From Hyphomicrobiales bacterium (GTDB taxonomy: Bacteria; Pseudomonadota; Alphaproteobacteria; Rhizobiales; Rhizobiaceae), in NCBI GenBank assembly GCA_900465675.1, contig UBJR01000005.1, forward strand, positions 608,271 through 672,270: DNA of 64,000 bases, written 5' to 3'. The notes below the pieces were generated by a model. It did not search any database and was not told the DNA's origin. It was given only the letters and a program-made list of their open reading frames with translations. This document shows, piece after piece, positions 16,293-25,746 of this stretch; the stretch's first letter is position 1, and each line of letters begins with the position of its first letter. The position numbers were made by a program, and so were the translations under genes.

Positions 16293-17651
16293 ATGGAAGG
16301 GTGTGCCATGGCTGCGGCCGGTAACAGACAATTGCAGGATGTGGTGGTTGGCGGGCTTCGACGCGGCGCCTGCCCGACGCTTGCCGCGCCAATGCAGACC
16401 GGCGACGGCCTGCTCGTCCGCCTGCGCCCGGCCGGCGGCGCCCTGACCGTTGCACAGCTCAAGGCGCTGGCAAGTGCGGCGGCATCCTGTGGCAACGGCA
16501 TCCTTGAAATCACCGCCCGCGGCAATCTGCAGGTCCGCGGCTTGCGGGTGGATAGCGTCGCCACGCTAGCCTTGGCGATCGATGCCGCGGGCATCGTGGC
16601 TCCGCCCAGTCCCGCAATCGAGCTTTCGCCGCTGCATGGCATCGACAGCGCGGAACTCGGCGATGCGGCTGCGCTGGAAGCGCAGTTGCGCAGCACTCTT
16701 GCCGGCAAACTGCAATCAGCCGATATCGCGCCCAAGCTTGCCATCCTGGTCGATGGCCGCGGCGTTTTCTGCCTTGATCATCTGAGCGCCGATATCCGCA
16801 TCGTCGCACTTGCCGGTCACGACTGGCTGGTGGCAGTCGGCGGTACCGCACTGACGGCGCGGCCTGTGTTTTCAGGTGGTATCGACGGGGTAGTGGCTGC
16901 CGTCGGTTACATCCTCGACATCCTGATCGCGACCGGCCGCCATAGCCGCGCCCGCGATATCGATATCGAAACGCTGCGCGCAGCCTTTCCCGAGGCTCCG
17001 CAGTCCATATCCTTTTCACCGTCTCGTACACCGGTACCGGGCATTCTCGCCTTGCCGGATGGAAGGGCCATTCTCGGCCTGCGACCGCGATTTGGCCAGA
17101 TGCGAGCAGATGCGCTGACGGCCTTCCTGGCGGATCTTGCCGATGACATCGAGACCCGGCTGGCGCCCGACCGGCAGCTTTTTCTTACCGGCCTTGCCGC
17201 GGCAGACGCAGAGGGGCTCAGAGTTCGCTCGGGCGACTACGGCTTCACCGCCGACCCGCTCGATCCATCGGCCAATATCGCGGCTTGCGTTGGTGCTGGC
17301 GCCTGCGCATCGGGCTTCTACGACACGCGAAAGCTTGCCGCCCGGATCGTCGATACCGCTCCCGATTTGCTGGATGGATCTCTGACGGTGCATCTGTCCG
17401 GCTGCGCCAAGGGCTGCGCCTATCCGCAGGCGGCGCTGACGCTGGCTGGACGCGGAAATGCCTATGCCTTTTCCCTGAACGGCAAAGCTGGTGACCCGCC
17501 GGATGCAACGATTGCTGGCGGCGGGATCGAATCCGCTATAGAGAGGCTCGCCCAGCTTGCCGGAACAGAACGGCGGGCCGGAGAAACGGCGGCTGCCTGC
17601 CTTCATCGGCTTGGCGCCAGCACCATCGCGAAAGCGCTGCAACAGGACTAG
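16293..17651 (+). CDS. cobG: Precorrin-3B synthase
   Basis: 452 residues with two sulfite/nitrite-reductase-like halves. The Fe-S/sirohaem cysteine pattern is visible near residues 330-380 (GAGACASGFYDT, then LSGCAKGCAYP). CobG is an O2-dependent monooxygenase that forms precorrin-3B, the step that defines the aerobic pathway. The ATG at 16293 has AGGA six bases upstream; a GTG at 16290 and an ATG at 16308 are alternatives. The stop is two bases before cobH. Confidence 0.92.
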   Translation: MEGCAMAAAGNRQLQDVVVGGLRRGACPTLAAPMQTGDGLLVRLRPAGGALTVAQLKALASAAASCGNGILEITARGNLQVRGLRVDSVATLALAIDAAGIVAPPSPAIELSPLHGIDSAELGDAAALEAQLRSTLAGKLQSADIAPKLAILVDGRGVFCLDHLSADIRIVALAGHDWLVAVGGTALTARPVFSGGIDGVVAAVGYILDILIATGRHSRARDIDIETLRAAFPEAPQSISFSPSRTPVPGILALPDGRAILGLRPRFGQMRADALTAFLADLADDIETRLAPDRQLFLTGLAAADAEGLRVRSGDYGFTADPLDPSANIAACVGAGACASGFYDTRKLAARIVDTAPDLLDGSLTVHLSGCAKGCAYPQAALTLAGRGNAYAFSLNGKAGDPPDATIAGGGIESAIERLAQLAGTERRAGETAAACLHRLGASTIAKALQQD

Positions 17652-17653
17652 GG

Positions 17654-18286
17654 ATGCCAGACTACGATTACATCCGCGAGGGAGACGCGATCTACGAGCG
17701 CTCGTTCGCGATCATCCGCAACGAAGCCGATCTGTCGCGATTTGCGCCTGACGAGGCCGATGTGGCGGTCCGCATGATCCATGCCTGCGGACTGGTGGAA
17801 GCGGCTGCACATTTCGACTTCGCGCCCGGTTTCGTCCAGGCGGCCCGCGCGGCCCTGCAGTCGGGCGCGCCGGTTTTCTGCGATGCGGAAATGGTCTCCC
17901 ATGGCATCACCCGCGCCCGGCTTCCGGCGGGCAACGAGGTGATCTGCACGTTGCGCGATCCGCGCACGCCCGATCTAGCCAAAGCCAAGGGAAACACGCG
18001 CTCGGCAGCGGCGATCGAACTCTGGCGCGACCGGCTGGGGGGCAGCGTCGTCGCGATCGGCAATGCACCGACGGCCCTCTTTTATCTCCTGGAATTGCTT
18101 CGTGACGGCGGCCCGAAGCCTGCGGCCATCCTCGGCATGCCTGTCGGCTTTGTCGGCGCGGCGGAATCCAAGGATGCACTGGCCGAGAATTCCTATGGCG
18201 TGCCCTATGCGATCGTGCGCGGCCGGCTTGGCGGCAGTGCGATGACGGCGGCTGCGGTCAACGCGTTGGCGAGGCCCGGACTATGA
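17654..18286 (+). CDS. cobH: Precorrin-8X methylmutase
   Basis: 210 residues, the normal length. The catalytic histidine is at position 43 (MIHACG), matching the known active-site His43 of the family, and the GMPVGFVGAAESK segment near the C-terminus is characteristic. The enzyme moves a methyl group from C11 to C12 to form hydrogenobyrinic acid. The stop overlaps the cobI start (ATGA). Confidence 0.95.
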   Translation: MPDYDYIREGDAIYERSFAIIRNEADLSRFAPDEADVAVRMIHACGLVEAAAHFDFAPGFVQAARAALQSGAPVFCDAEMVSHGITRARLPAGNEVICTLRDPRTPDLAKAKGNTRSAAAIELWRDRLGGSVVAIGNAPTALFYLLELLRDGGPKPAAILGMPVGFVGAAESKDALAENSYGVPYAIVRGRLGGSAMTAAAVNALARPGL

Positions 18287-19014
18287 GCGCTCCCGGCCGT
18301 CTGATCGGCGTCGGCACCGGACCGGGCGACCCGGAATTGCTGACCATCAAGGCCGCTAAGGCGATCGAGGCGGCTGATGTCATCGCCTATTTCGCCAAGC
18401 AGGGGCGGAGCGGAAACGGGCGTGCCATCGTGCAGCATCTGATTTCCGCAAGCGCCGAGCTTCTGCCGCTTTATTATCCTGTCACCACCGAGATCGATAA
18501 GGGCGAGGCGGCCTATCAGAGCCAGATCACCGCCTTCTACGACGCGTCGGCCGCAGCCGTCGCCGCCCATCTCGATGCCGGAAAGACCGTCGCCATCCTC
18601 AGCGAAGGCGATCCGATGTTCTATGGTTCCTACATGCATCTGCATGTGCGGCTGGCGCATCGCTATCCGGCCGAGGTGATCCCCGGGATTACCGCCATGT
18701 CCGGCTGCTGGTCGGTCGCGGGCATGCCGATCGTCCAGGGTGACGACGTGCTGTCCGTTCTTCCGGGCACGATGGCGGAAGCGGAACTGACCCGCAGGCT
18801 GGCCGACACGCAGGCCGCCGTCATCATGAAGGTCGGCCGCAATCTGCCGAAGATCCGGCGGGCGCTGGAAGCAGCCGGCCGGTTGCGAGAAGCCGTCTAT
18901 GTCGAGCGCGGCACGATGGCCAATGCGGCGATGATCAAGCTCGCCGAACGGCCGGATGGCGAAGCGCCGTATTTCTCGCTGGTTCTCGTGCCCGGCTGGG
19001 AGTCGAACCGATGA
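18283..19014 (+). CDS. cobI: Precorrin-2 C20-methyltransferase
   Basis: 243 residues of the tetrapyrrole methylase fold: GVGTGPGDPELLTIKA at the N-terminus, SEGDPMFYGSYMHL near residue 107, and VIPGITAMSGCWS near residue 130. It transfers a methyl group from S-adenosylmethionine to C20 of precorrin-2, the entry to the corrin branch. It is coupled by ATGA overlaps on both sides (cobH and cobJ). Confidence 0.94.
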   Translation: MSAPGRLIGVGTGPGDPELLTIKAAKAIEAADVIAYFAKQGRSGNGRAIVQHLISASAELLPLYYPVTTEIDKGEAAYQSQITAFYDASAAAVAAHLDAGKTVAILSEGDPMFYGSYMHLHVRLAHRYPAEVIPGITAMSGCWSVAGMPIVQGDDVLSVLPGTMAEAELTRRLADTQAAVIMKVGRNLPKIRRALEAAGRLREAVYVERGTMANAAMIKLAERPDGEAPYFSLVLVPGWESNR

Positions 19015-19775
19015 GCGGCAGGCTCTATGTGATCGGCACCGGCCCGGGCAATCCGGACCAGATGACCCCGGAAGCGGCACGCGCCGTTGCCGTCTCGACC
19101 GATTTCTTCGGCTATGGTCCCTATCTCGACCGCATAGCCTATGAGCCGCACCAGACGCGCCACACCTCCGACAATCGCGAGGAGCTGGACCGTGCCGCGG
19201 CCGCGCTGACGATGGCGGCAGAGGGCCGGACGGTCTGCGTCGTTTCCGGCGGCGATCCCGGTGTTTTCGCCATGGCTGCCGCTCTTTGCGAGGCGATCGA
19301 CAAGGGTGATCCCGCATGGCGCGCCGTCGATCTCGTCGTTCTGCCCGGTATCACCGCCATGCTGGCGGTTGCTGCGCGCACGGGCGCGCCGCTCGGCCAC
19401 GATTTCTGTGCCATCTCGCTGTCGGACAATCTGAAGCCTTGGGAGATCATCGAAAAGCGGCTGGCGCTTGCGGCGCAGGCTGGCTTCGTGATTGCCCTCT
19501 ATAATCCGATCAGCAAGGCGCGGCCCTGGCAGCTGGGGCGGGCCTTCGAGCTGTTGCGCCGGGAGTTGCCCGGCACCACGCCCGTCATCTTCGGGCGAGC
19601 GGCCGGAAGGCCTGATGAGCGCATCGTTGTCCAGCCGCTCGCGACTGCCGACGCGGCGGTTGCAGATATGGCAACCTGTGTCATCATCGGCTCGCCGGAG
19701 ACCCGCATCATCGCCCGGAACGGCAAATCCGATCTTGTCTACACGCCACGCTTCATGGCCGGAGGAAGCCGGTGA
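19011..19775 (+). CDS. cobJ: Precorrin-3B C17-methyltransferase
   Basis: 254 residues. IGTGPGNPDQMTPEA, then FGYGPYLDRI near residue 37, SGGDPGVFAM near 82 and VLPGITAMLAVAA near 112 identify CobJ/CbiH. It methylates C17 with ring contraction of precorrin-3B. The start overlaps cobI (ATGA). Its last 37 bases overlap the end of cobK, which runs the other way, so the two transcripts are complementary there. Confidence 0.94.
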   Translation: MSGRLYVIGTGPGNPDQMTPEAARAVAVSTDFFGYGPYLDRIAYEPHQTRHTSDNREELDRAAAALTMAAEGRTVCVVSGGDPGVFAMAAALCEAIDKGDPAWRAVDLVVLPGITAMLAVAARTGAPLGHDFCAISLSDNLKPWEIIEKRLALAAQAGFVIALYNPISKARPWQLGRAFELLRRELPGTTPVIFGRAAGRPDERIVVQPLATADAAVADMATCVIIGSPETRIIARNGKSDLVYTPRFMAGGSR

Positions 19776-20509
19776 TCGATCGCCGCCAGCGCCTCGCCGA
19801 CAGTCTCGACCGTCTCCATGGCGGGTGTTGCGGCACGGCCGATCATGAAGACGTCGATCCCAAGAACGCGCGCCGCCTCGATCTTGGCGTAGGTGGCGTC
19901 ACCACCACTGTTCTTGGCGACGATCGCATCGATCCGATATTCCCGAAGAAGCGCCAGTTCGGCATCGAGCACGAAGGGGCCGCGATCGAGGATGAAGGTC
20001 GCATTGCCCAGCGCCAGAGGCGGGGTCACCGGATCGACGCTTCTGACAAGATAGAAATGATGCGCCGCCGCCTCGGCCGCATGCGCCTCCTGGCGCCCGG
20101 TGGCCAGAAAGACGCGGCGCGGTACGATGCCCAGCGCCGCAATTGCGGCCGGGATGGTAGAGAACTGGATCCAGCGATCGCCGGGCTCTTCGCGCCACTG
20201 CGGACGGCGCAGCGCAATGGCCGGAACGGCGGAGGTCCGCGCAGCCTCGGCGGCATTTGCCGAGATCCGCGCGGCAAACGGGTGGGTCGCGTCGACAAGC
20301 AGATCGAATTTTCCCTCGGCAAGGAATGCCGCGAGACCTTCGGTGCCGCCGAATCCGCCGATGCGGACAGAAACCGGCTGTGTGGACGGATTTTCGGTTC
20401 TTCCGGCCAGCGACAGCAGAATATCGAGCCCGTCACGATCGCGAAGGGCGGCCGCCAATGCGCGCGCCTCGCTCGTCCCGCCCAAAATCAGAACCCGGTA
20501 TGCCGCCAT
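19739..20509 (-). CDS. cobK: Precorrin-6A reductase, in reverse orientation inside the cob cluster
   Basis: 256 residues from the ATG at 20509. The start [21 protein letters not shown] is the CobK/CbiJ nucleotide-binding loop, followed by DATHPFAARIS near residue 80. It reduces precorrin-6A with NADPH. The gene is antiparallel to its neighbours: its 3' end overlaps cobJ by 37 bases, and its ATG shares two bases with the cobL ATG in a CATG tetranucleotide. Its promoter must therefore lie inside cobL, and any local cobL promoter inside cobK. A longer frame to 20611 lies wholly within cobL and is rejected. Confidence 0.93.
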   Translation of the reverse strand: MAAYRVLILGGTSEARALAAALRDRDGLDILLSLAGRTENPSTQPVSVRIGGFGGTEGLAAFLAEGKFDLLVDATHPFAARISANAAEAARTSAVPAIALRRPQWREEPGDRWIQFSTIPAAIAALGIVPRRVFLATGRQEAHAAEAAAHHFYLVRSVDPVTPPLALGNATFILDRGPFVLDAELALLREYRIDAIVAKNSGGDATYAKIEAARVLGIDVFMIGRAATPAMETVETVGEALAAIDHRLPPAMKRGV

Positions 20510-21746
20510 GTCTGATCTGCCATCCCGATCCGAAAAGCCCTGGCTGACCATTATCGGTATCGGCGAGGATGGTCCAGATGGACTGGGCGATGAGGCGAAA
20601 CGTCTGATCACAGGCGCGCCGGTGGTTTATGGAGGGGCGCGGCATCACGCGCTGATGGACGGCTTGATCTCCGGTGAGCGGCGGGTCTGGCAGAGCCCGT
20701 TCGAGGTCTCCGTCGGAGACATTGTTGCGCATAGGGGCACGCCCGTCGTCGTTCTCGCATCGGGCGATCCCTTTCTCTACGGCGTCGGCGCAACGCTGTC
20801 CCGGCGGATCGGTGCTGGCGAGATGCGTGTGATCCCGGCGCCTTCGGCATTCAGTCTTGCCGCATCGCGGCTTGGCTGGCCGCTGCAGGACACCGCGGCA
20901 ATCTCGCTCCACGGCCGCCCGGTAGAGCTGATCCTGCCCCATCTGCACGACGGGCGCCGGATCATTGCGCTGACCTCCGACGAGAATGGCCCGGCAGCCA
21001 TCGCGGCGCTGCTGACCGGTATCGGCTTTGGCCGCTCCCGCATGACCGTGCTGGAAGCCCTCGGCGGCGAGCGAGAGCGCGTTCGCGCGAACACCGCGGC
21101 CGAGTTTGCGCTTCAGGGTATCGATTCCTTGAATGTCTGCGCGATCGAGGTCGTGGCGGACAAGGCTGCCCGCATCATCTCCTTTGCAAGCGGCCTTGAC
21201 GATGCGTTGTTCGAGCATGACGGCCAGATCACCAAGCGCGAGATCCGCGCGGTGACGCTGTCTGCGCTGGCGCCGCGCCATGGCGAATTGTTGTGGGATA
21301 TCGGCGCCGGATCCGGTTCCGTCGGCATCGAGTGGATGCTCTGTGACCCTTCGCTGAAAGCGATCGCCATCGAACAGTCGCCGGAACGCGCCGCCCGCGC
21401 AGCGCGCAATGCAACGGCGCTTGGCGTGCCGCATCTGGCCCTTGTCGAAGGTGCGGCGCCCGCTGCCCTTGCCGGCCTGCCGGAACCGGATGCGATCTTC
21501 ATCGGCGGCGGCGGAAGCGAGCCTGGTGTCCTTGAAGCGGCGATCGCGGCCCTGAAGCCCGGCGGCCGGCTGGTTGCCAATGCCGTGACGCTCGAGATGG
21601 AGGCCTTGCTACTGTCGGAATATGCAAAACGCGGCGGCTCGCTCACCCGCCTCGATATTTCCCGCGCTGCACCTGTCGGCACGATGAGCGGCTGGCGGCC
21701 GGCCATGCCCGTCACGCAATGGCGCTGGATAAAGGATCAGGAATGA
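20508..21746 (+). CDS. cobL: Precorrin-6Y C5,15-methyltransferase (decarboxylating)
   Basis: 412 residues in two domains: an N-terminal CbiE-type methylase ([27 protein letters not shown]) and a C-terminal CbiT-type methyltransferase with the SAM loop [16 protein letters not shown] near residue 265. The fused form is typical of aerobic producers. It methylates C5 and C15 and decarboxylates the acetate side chain at C12. The ATG at 20508 overlaps the divergent cobK ATG, and the frame open upstream of it is antisense to cobK. The stop overlaps cobM (ATGA). Confidence 0.94.
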   Translation: MSDLPSRSEKPWLTIIGIGEDGPDGLGDEAKRLITGAPVVYGGARHHALMDGLISGERRVWQSPFEVSVGDIVAHRGTPVVVLASGDPFLYGVGATLSRRIGAGEMRVIPAPSAFSLAASRLGWPLQDTAAISLHGRPVELILPHLHDGRRIIALTSDENGPAAIAALLTGIGFGRSRMTVLEALGGERERVRANTAAEFALQGIDSLNVCAIEVVADKAARIISFASGLDDALFEHDGQITKREIRAVTLSALAPRHGELLWDIGAGSGSVGIEWMLCDPSLKAIAIEQSPERAARAARNATALGVPHLALVEGAAPAALAGLPEPDAIFIGGGGSEPGVLEAAIAALKPGGRLVANAVTLEMEALLLSEYAKRGGSLTRLDISRAAPVGTMSGWRPAMPVTQWRWIKDQE

Positions 21747-22507
21747 CCGTACATTTCATCGGCGCCGGGCCAGGTGCCGCAGACCTCATCACCGTTCGCG
21801 GCCGCGATCTGATCGCGAAATGCCCGGTCTGCCTCTATGCTGGATCGATCGTCTCGCCGGGACTGCTGCAATATTGCCCGCCCGGCGCGCGGATCGTCGA
21901 TACCGCGCCGATGTCGCTCGACGGGATCGAGGCGGAATATCTGCGGGCTGCCAGTGCCGGCGAGGATGTCGCCCGCCTGCATTCCGGCGATCTCTCCGTC
22001 TGGAGCGCTGTCGCCGAGCAGATCCGCCGCCTGGAAAAGCACGGTATCGGCTACACGATGACGCCGGGTGTTCCGGCCTTTGCCGCCGCCGCCTCTGCGC
22101 TCGGCCGTGAATTGACGATCCCGGCGGTTGCGCAGAGCCTTGTGCTGACGCGCGTCTCCGGCCGCGCATCGCCGATGCCGAATGGCGAAACGCTGGAGAA
22201 ATTCGGGGCGACGGGCTCGACGCTCGCCATTCACCTGGCGATCCATGCGTTGCCGCAGGTCGTGGCCGAGCTGACGCCCCTTTATGGCGCCGATTGCCCG
22301 GTTGCGATCGTCGTCAAGGCATCTTGGCCGGATGAGCGGATCATCCGCGGCACGCTTGGCGATATCGAGGCGAAGGTTGCCGCTGAACCGATCGAACGGA
22401 CGGCGATCATCTTCGCCGGTCCGTCCCTGTCAGCAAGCGACTTCCGCGAGAGCTCGCTCTACGATCCCGCCTATCAGCGCCGCTTCCGCGGCCGCGAAAC
22501 GCTCTAG
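21743..22507 (+). CDS. cobM: Precorrin-4 C11-methyltransferase
   Basis: 254 residues. [27 protein letters not shown] and [14 protein letters not shown] are diagnostic for CobM/CbiF, which methylates C11 of precorrin-4 with S-adenosylmethionine. Start at 21743 overlaps the cobL stop (ATGA); an in-frame start at 21719 lies within cobL and is less likely. The last four bases overlap the tail of the convergent TIM-barrel gene. Confidence 0.94.
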   Translation: MTVHFIGAGPGAADLITVRGRDLIAKCPVCLYAGSIVSPGLLQYCPPGARIVDTAPMSLDGIEAEYLRAASAGEDVARLHSGDLSVWSAVAEQIRRLEKHGIGYTMTPGVPAFAAAASALGRELTIPAVAQSLVLTRVSGRASPMPNGETLEKFGATGSTLAIHLAIHALPQVVAELTPLYGADCPVAIVVKASWPDERIIRGTLGDIEAKVAAEPIERTAIIFAGPSLSASDFRESSLYDPAYQRRFRGRETL

Positions 22508-23316
22508 ACTGCCGACGCGAGGTAATCCATGCTATGGCGCAGCGCCGCGGCCGGGTCCTGCAAGCCGTGGACTTCCGGCGAGAAGGGCTCAAAGGAGCAG
22601 GGACCAATGTATCCCGCCTGCAGCAGCGCACGCACCTGACCGGCATTGTCGAGCCGATCGGCTGACGTCACCAGAACCCGGTGCGGATCGCGCATGTCCG
22701 ATACCGTCACCTTGGCATCGTCGACGCCGGAGATGTGGATCAGCCCGGTGAGATCAGCGAAGATCGCGGCCTCGCCGGCAAGGTGATGATGGAACGTGTC
22801 GTGCACCAGCTTGAAGCTGCCTTCGGCGCCGAGCTCACGGATCGCTTTGGCTGCCTCCGTCTTCGAGCTCAGTGAGCAGATCTCGAAGCCGAGCGGCTCA
22901 ACGAGACCGATGACCCCAGCGGCATCCAGCATCGGCTTCAGGGCAGTGAGTGACTGGCGCAGATTGGCCTGACGTGCGCCATCCTCGCGGCCGGTGCCGT
23001 CATTTTTCGGCACCAGCACCAGTGCCTTGGCGCCGCATGCTGCGGCATAGTCGATGAGTTCCCGGGCTTCGGCGGCGCGGGTGTCGTTCCACTCGTTGAA
23101 GCGCTGCAGGGCGTTGATCGAGATGATCGTCACGCCATGGCGGGCTGCCGCCGTCTTGATCGCCGACGGCTGCGTTCCGTCGAGAATGGCGTTTCCATCG
23201 AGGTCGTTACGGATCTCAACCGCATCGATGCCGAGGCTCTTTGCCAGCGCGAAGAAATCGTCGATGCCAAGTTTCGGCGCGGCCATATGGTTCAGCGCGT
23301 AGCGAATGGATGTCAT
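22504..23316 (-). CDS. TIM-barrel sugar isomerase/epimerase-like protein (AP-endonuclease 2 / IolI / MocC-like fold)
   Basis: 270 residues of the xylose-isomerase-like TIM-barrel family. Candidate metal ligands follow the family order: Glu in VEPLGFE, Asp and His in VHDTFHHH, His in LIHISGVDD, and Glu in FEPFSPE. Such proteins isomerise or epimerise sugars and inosose derivatives (IolI, IolE, hydroxypyruvate isomerase, MocC). It is transcribed away from a LacI-type gene and preceded by a cluster of TGATrG/CyATCA half-sites, so that repressor probably controls it. The exact substrate is unknown; a polyol or inosose is favoured by the neighbouring mocDEF-like genes. Confidence 0.8.
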   Translation of the reverse strand: MTSIRYALNHMAAPKLGIDDFFALAKSLGIDAVEIRNDLDGNAILDGTQPSAIKTAAARHGVTIISINALQRFNEWNDTRAAEARELIDYAAACGAKALVLVPKNDGTGREDGARQANLRQSLTALKPMLDAAGVIGLVEPLGFEICSLSSKTEAAKAIRELGAEGSFKLVHDTFHHHLAGEAAIFADLTGLIHISGVDDAKVTVSDMRDPHRVLVTSADRLDNAGQVRALLQAGYIGPCSFEPFSPEVHGLQDPAAALRHSMDYLASAV

Positions 23317-23424
23317 GTGTGGGTCCTCCCGGGGCGCGCTTGCGGTGCGCAAGTGCGGATCAATGGTTGATCGAATCTCTACCTGAAATTCGAAGCGCCG
23401 CTAGCGGCAGAAGGCCATGCGTCC

Positions 23425-23470
23425 CTATCATCTGTGATAGAATTTCAACCGAAATGATGGAATTCTATCA
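23425..23470. promoter_or_regulatory. Cluster of LacI-type operator half-sites upstream of the TIM-barrel gene
   Basis: Half-sites CTATCA (23425-23430), TGATAG (23435-23440), TGATGG (23455-23460) and CTATCA (23465-23470). The last two form a near-perfect 16-bp palindrome, TGATGG-AATT-CTATCA. The same motif occurs twice upstream of the LacI gene (24511-24525, 24552-24568). The palindrome ends three bases before the LacI stop codon. Confidence 0.65.
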
Positions 23471-23472
23471 TT

Positions 23473-24501
23473 CTAGATATTCTCGGGGATATAGATCTCG
23501 AGCGGCAGAAAAGTCTGGCCGGCGCTCCCCGCTTCCCCGGTTTCGATTGCCGTGGTCATCTGGGTAATCAGCTCGCGGCAAAGTGCCGGCAGCGGCGTGC
23601 TGATCGCCATGGTCACCGTGCCATCCATCAGACCCTCCTTGCTCTCGGGGACGAGCTCGTTGACGATCAGCGCCACTTCGCCGGTGCGCTTCTCCTCGCG
23701 TATCGCCGCAATCGCTCCCTCCATGCCGCCACCGCAGACATAGAGGCCGGCAAGATCGGGATGTTTCTGCAGCAACGTCGACGTCGCTTCGTGGGTGATC
23801 TCGACAGTATCGAGATTGATCAGTGTCTCCAGCAGATCGAATTCCGGCGCCTCCTCGCGGAAATAGGAGCGGAAACCCATTTCGCGCAGCTCATGGCCAT
23901 GGAAGCGATGGCTGCCGACGAAGCAGGCTACCTTTCCGGGTTTCCGGGCCGTGCGGGCGATCGTCCAGGCTGCCGAGCGCCCGACCTTGCGGTTGTCGAG
24001 GCCGAGATAGCCGGCGCGCACGCCCTCCGCGAAGTCGGAAAGGACAGTGAAAACCGCAATACCCTTCTGCTTCAGCTCCTCGACGGCGGCCGTCACCGCC
24101 GGATAATCGGGCGCCACCATGGCCACCGCCTGATTGCGGGCGGTCAGGCTCCTGAGCTTCTCGATAATGGCGGCAGGGGTGGAGGCGGCGGGATAATCGA
24201 TCTGAACCTGCAACCGTGCCGTGGTGCAGGCCGCAGCCGCAAGCTCGATCTCGCGGGCAAAGGCCTGGTAGAAGGATTGCGTCGGCTTCTGCAGCAGAAA
24301 GGCCAGCTGATAGCGCGGCAGGTCCTCGAACACCCGCTGCCGGATGAGGCCGACCGCGTGGTAACCGATCGATTGCGCTGCGTCATAGACCCGGCGCGCC
24401 GTCTCCTCGCGCACCTTATGCCTGCCGTTCAACACGCGATCGACGGTCGCGACACTGACGCCGGAGCTGCGGGCGAGATCGGAAATGGTTGGCCGGCGCA
24501 T
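23473..24501 (-). CDS. LacI-family transcriptional regulator of the mocDEF-like cluster
   Basis: 342 residues. The N-terminus is a LacI helix-turn-helix (ISDLARSSGVSVATVDRVLNG, about residues 6-26), followed by the hinge helix and a periplasmic-binding-protein-like sensor domain (about 65-330) of the sugar/polyol type. It lies between the TIM-barrel gene (same strand, downstream) and the divergent desaturase operon. Candidate operators of the same sequence flank it on both sides, including one 10 bases before its own start, so autoregulation plus control of both neighbouring transcripts is likely. The inducer is unknown. Confidence 0.88.
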   Translation of the reverse strand: MRRPTISDLARSSGVSVATVDRVLNGRHKVREETARRVYDAAQSIGYHAVGLIRQRVFEDLPRYQLAFLLQKPTQSFYQAFAREIELAAAACTTARLQVQIDYPAASTPAAIIEKLRSLTARNQAVAMVAPDYPAVTAAVEELKQKGIAVFTVLSDFAEGVRAGYLGLDNRKVGRSAAWTIARTARKPGKVACFVGSHRFHGHELREMGFRSYFREEAPEFDLLETLINLDTVEITHEATSTLLQKHPDLAGLYVCGGGMEGAIAAIREEKRTGEVALIVNELVPESKEGLMDGTVTMAISTPLPALCRELITQMTTAIETGEAGSAGQTFLPLEIYIPENI

Positions 24502-24510
24502 CGTTCTTCC

Positions 24511-24525
24511 TGATGGATTCCATCA
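24511..24525. promoter_or_regulatory. LacI-type operator overlapping the regulator's own leader
   Basis: Perfect palindrome with arms TGATGG and CCATCA around ATT, starting 10 bases upstream of the LacI ATG. Its centre is 42 bases (about four helical turns) from the next site at 24552-24568. Confidence 0.65.
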
Positions 24526-24551
24526 CCAATGAAAGTCAGTCGTGATGTGTT

Positions 24552-24568
24552 TTGATAGAATATATCAA
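24552..24568. promoter_or_regulatory. LacI-type operator between the regulator and the desaturase operon
   Basis: Arms TTGATA and TATCAA are exact reverse complements around GAATA. It shares the TGATrGAAT core with the other sites and lies 69 bases upstream of the desaturase start, where it could block the rightward promoter. Confidence 0.65.
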
Positions 24569-24636
24569 GACTGCATTGAGCCCGGCGCAAAGTCAACTTA
24601 ACCTTCATGGCGGCCAAGGAGCGGCGGGAGGCAAGA

Positions 24637-25722
24637 ATGACCGAGACGATGAAACGCGATTATAGCCTGCTGGGCGAGAGCAGCCGCCGGGCGGTTGAGA
24701 CAGGGCTTGCCGCGGCCGAATGGTATCACACCGAAGTGTCGCGCAAGGAGATGAAGGCGCTGATGCAGCGCTCCGATGCGGCGGCGATCCGCGACACGGT
24801 CATCTGGCTCGGCAGCATGGTGATCTTCGCCGGTCTCGGCATCTATTTCTGGGGCTCTTGGCTCTGCGTACCCTTTTTCCTCGCCTACGGCGTGCTCTAC
24901 GGCTCGGCGTCCGACAGCCGCTGGCACGAGTGTGGTCATGGCACGGCATTCAAGACGCGCTGGATGAACGACGCCGTCTATCAGATCGCCTGTTTCATGA
25001 TCATGCGCAATCCGGTGACCTGGCGCTGGAGTCACACCCGCCATCACACCGATACAGTCATCGTCGGCCGCGACCCTGAAATCGCGGTCATGCGCCCGCC
25101 GGATCTCTTCCGGCTGATCCTCAATTTCTTCGGCATTCTCGACGCCGGATATGCCGTCATCGATATGCTGCGCAACGCCTTCGGTGTCATCAGCGCGGCC
25201 GAGAAGACCTTTATTCCGGAGATGGAACAGTCGAAGACGATCCAGGTGGCGCGCATCTGGCTGGCGATCTATCTCGTGACCATCGCGCTGGCGGTCTATC
25301 TGGGCTCGTTCCTGCCTTTGATGCTGATTGGTCTGCCGCGTCTCTACGGTGCGTGGCACCATGTGCTGACCGGCCTGCTGCAGCATGGCGGCCTTGCCGA
25401 CAATGTCATCGATCACCGGCTGAACAGCCGAACCGTCTACATGAACCCGATCAGCCGCTTCATCTACTGGAACATGAACTATCACGTCGAGCATCACATG
25501 TTCCCAATGGTGCCCTATCACGCGCTGCCGCAGCTGCACGCGATGATCAAACACGATCTTCCGGCGCCGAACGCCTCGATGTGGTCGGGCTACAAGGAAA
25601 TGATCCCGGCCTTCCTGCGCCAGCTGCGCAACGAGGACTATTTCCTGAAACGCGAACTGCCGCAGACGGCACGGCCCTATCGCGAGGAGTTCCACGGCGA
25701 GCTCGCCCCCGCCGCACAATAA
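24637..25722 (+). CDS. Fatty-acid-desaturase-fold diiron oxygenase (MocD-like)
   Basis: 361 residues. Three histidine boxes of the membrane diiron desaturase/hydroxylase family are intact: HECGH (97-101), HTRHH (133-137) and HVEHH (283-287), with membrane helices between them. Start at 24637 is preceded by GGGAGG. The next genes encode a Rieske ferredoxin and a flavin reductase, a complete electron-transfer chain for this oxygenase. The arrangement matches mocDEF of rhizopine-catabolising rhizobia, where MocD-MocE-MocF is proposed to demethylate 3-O-methyl-scyllo-inosamine. The actual substrate here is unproven; another methyl ether, alkane or lipid is possible. Confidence 0.87.
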   Translation: MTETMKRDYSLLGESSRRAVETGLAAAEWYHTEVSRKEMKALMQRSDAAAIRDTVIWLGSMVIFAGLGIYFWGSWLCVPFFLAYGVLYGSASDSRWHECGHGTAFKTRWMNDAVYQIACFMIMRNPVTWRWSHTRHHTDTVIVGRDPEIAVMRPPDLFRLILNFFGILDAGYAVIDMLRNAFGVISAAEKTFIPEMEQSKTIQVARIWLAIYLVTIALAVYLGSFLPLMLIGLPRLYGAWHHVLTGLLQHGGLADNVIDHRLNSRTVYMNPISRFIYWNMNYHVEHHMFPMVPYHALPQLHAMIKHDLPAPNASMWSGYKEMIPAFLRQLRNEDYFLKRELPQTARPYREEFHGELAPAAQ

Positions 25723-25746
25723 ACGACATATCTGGGAGGAAAGAAC

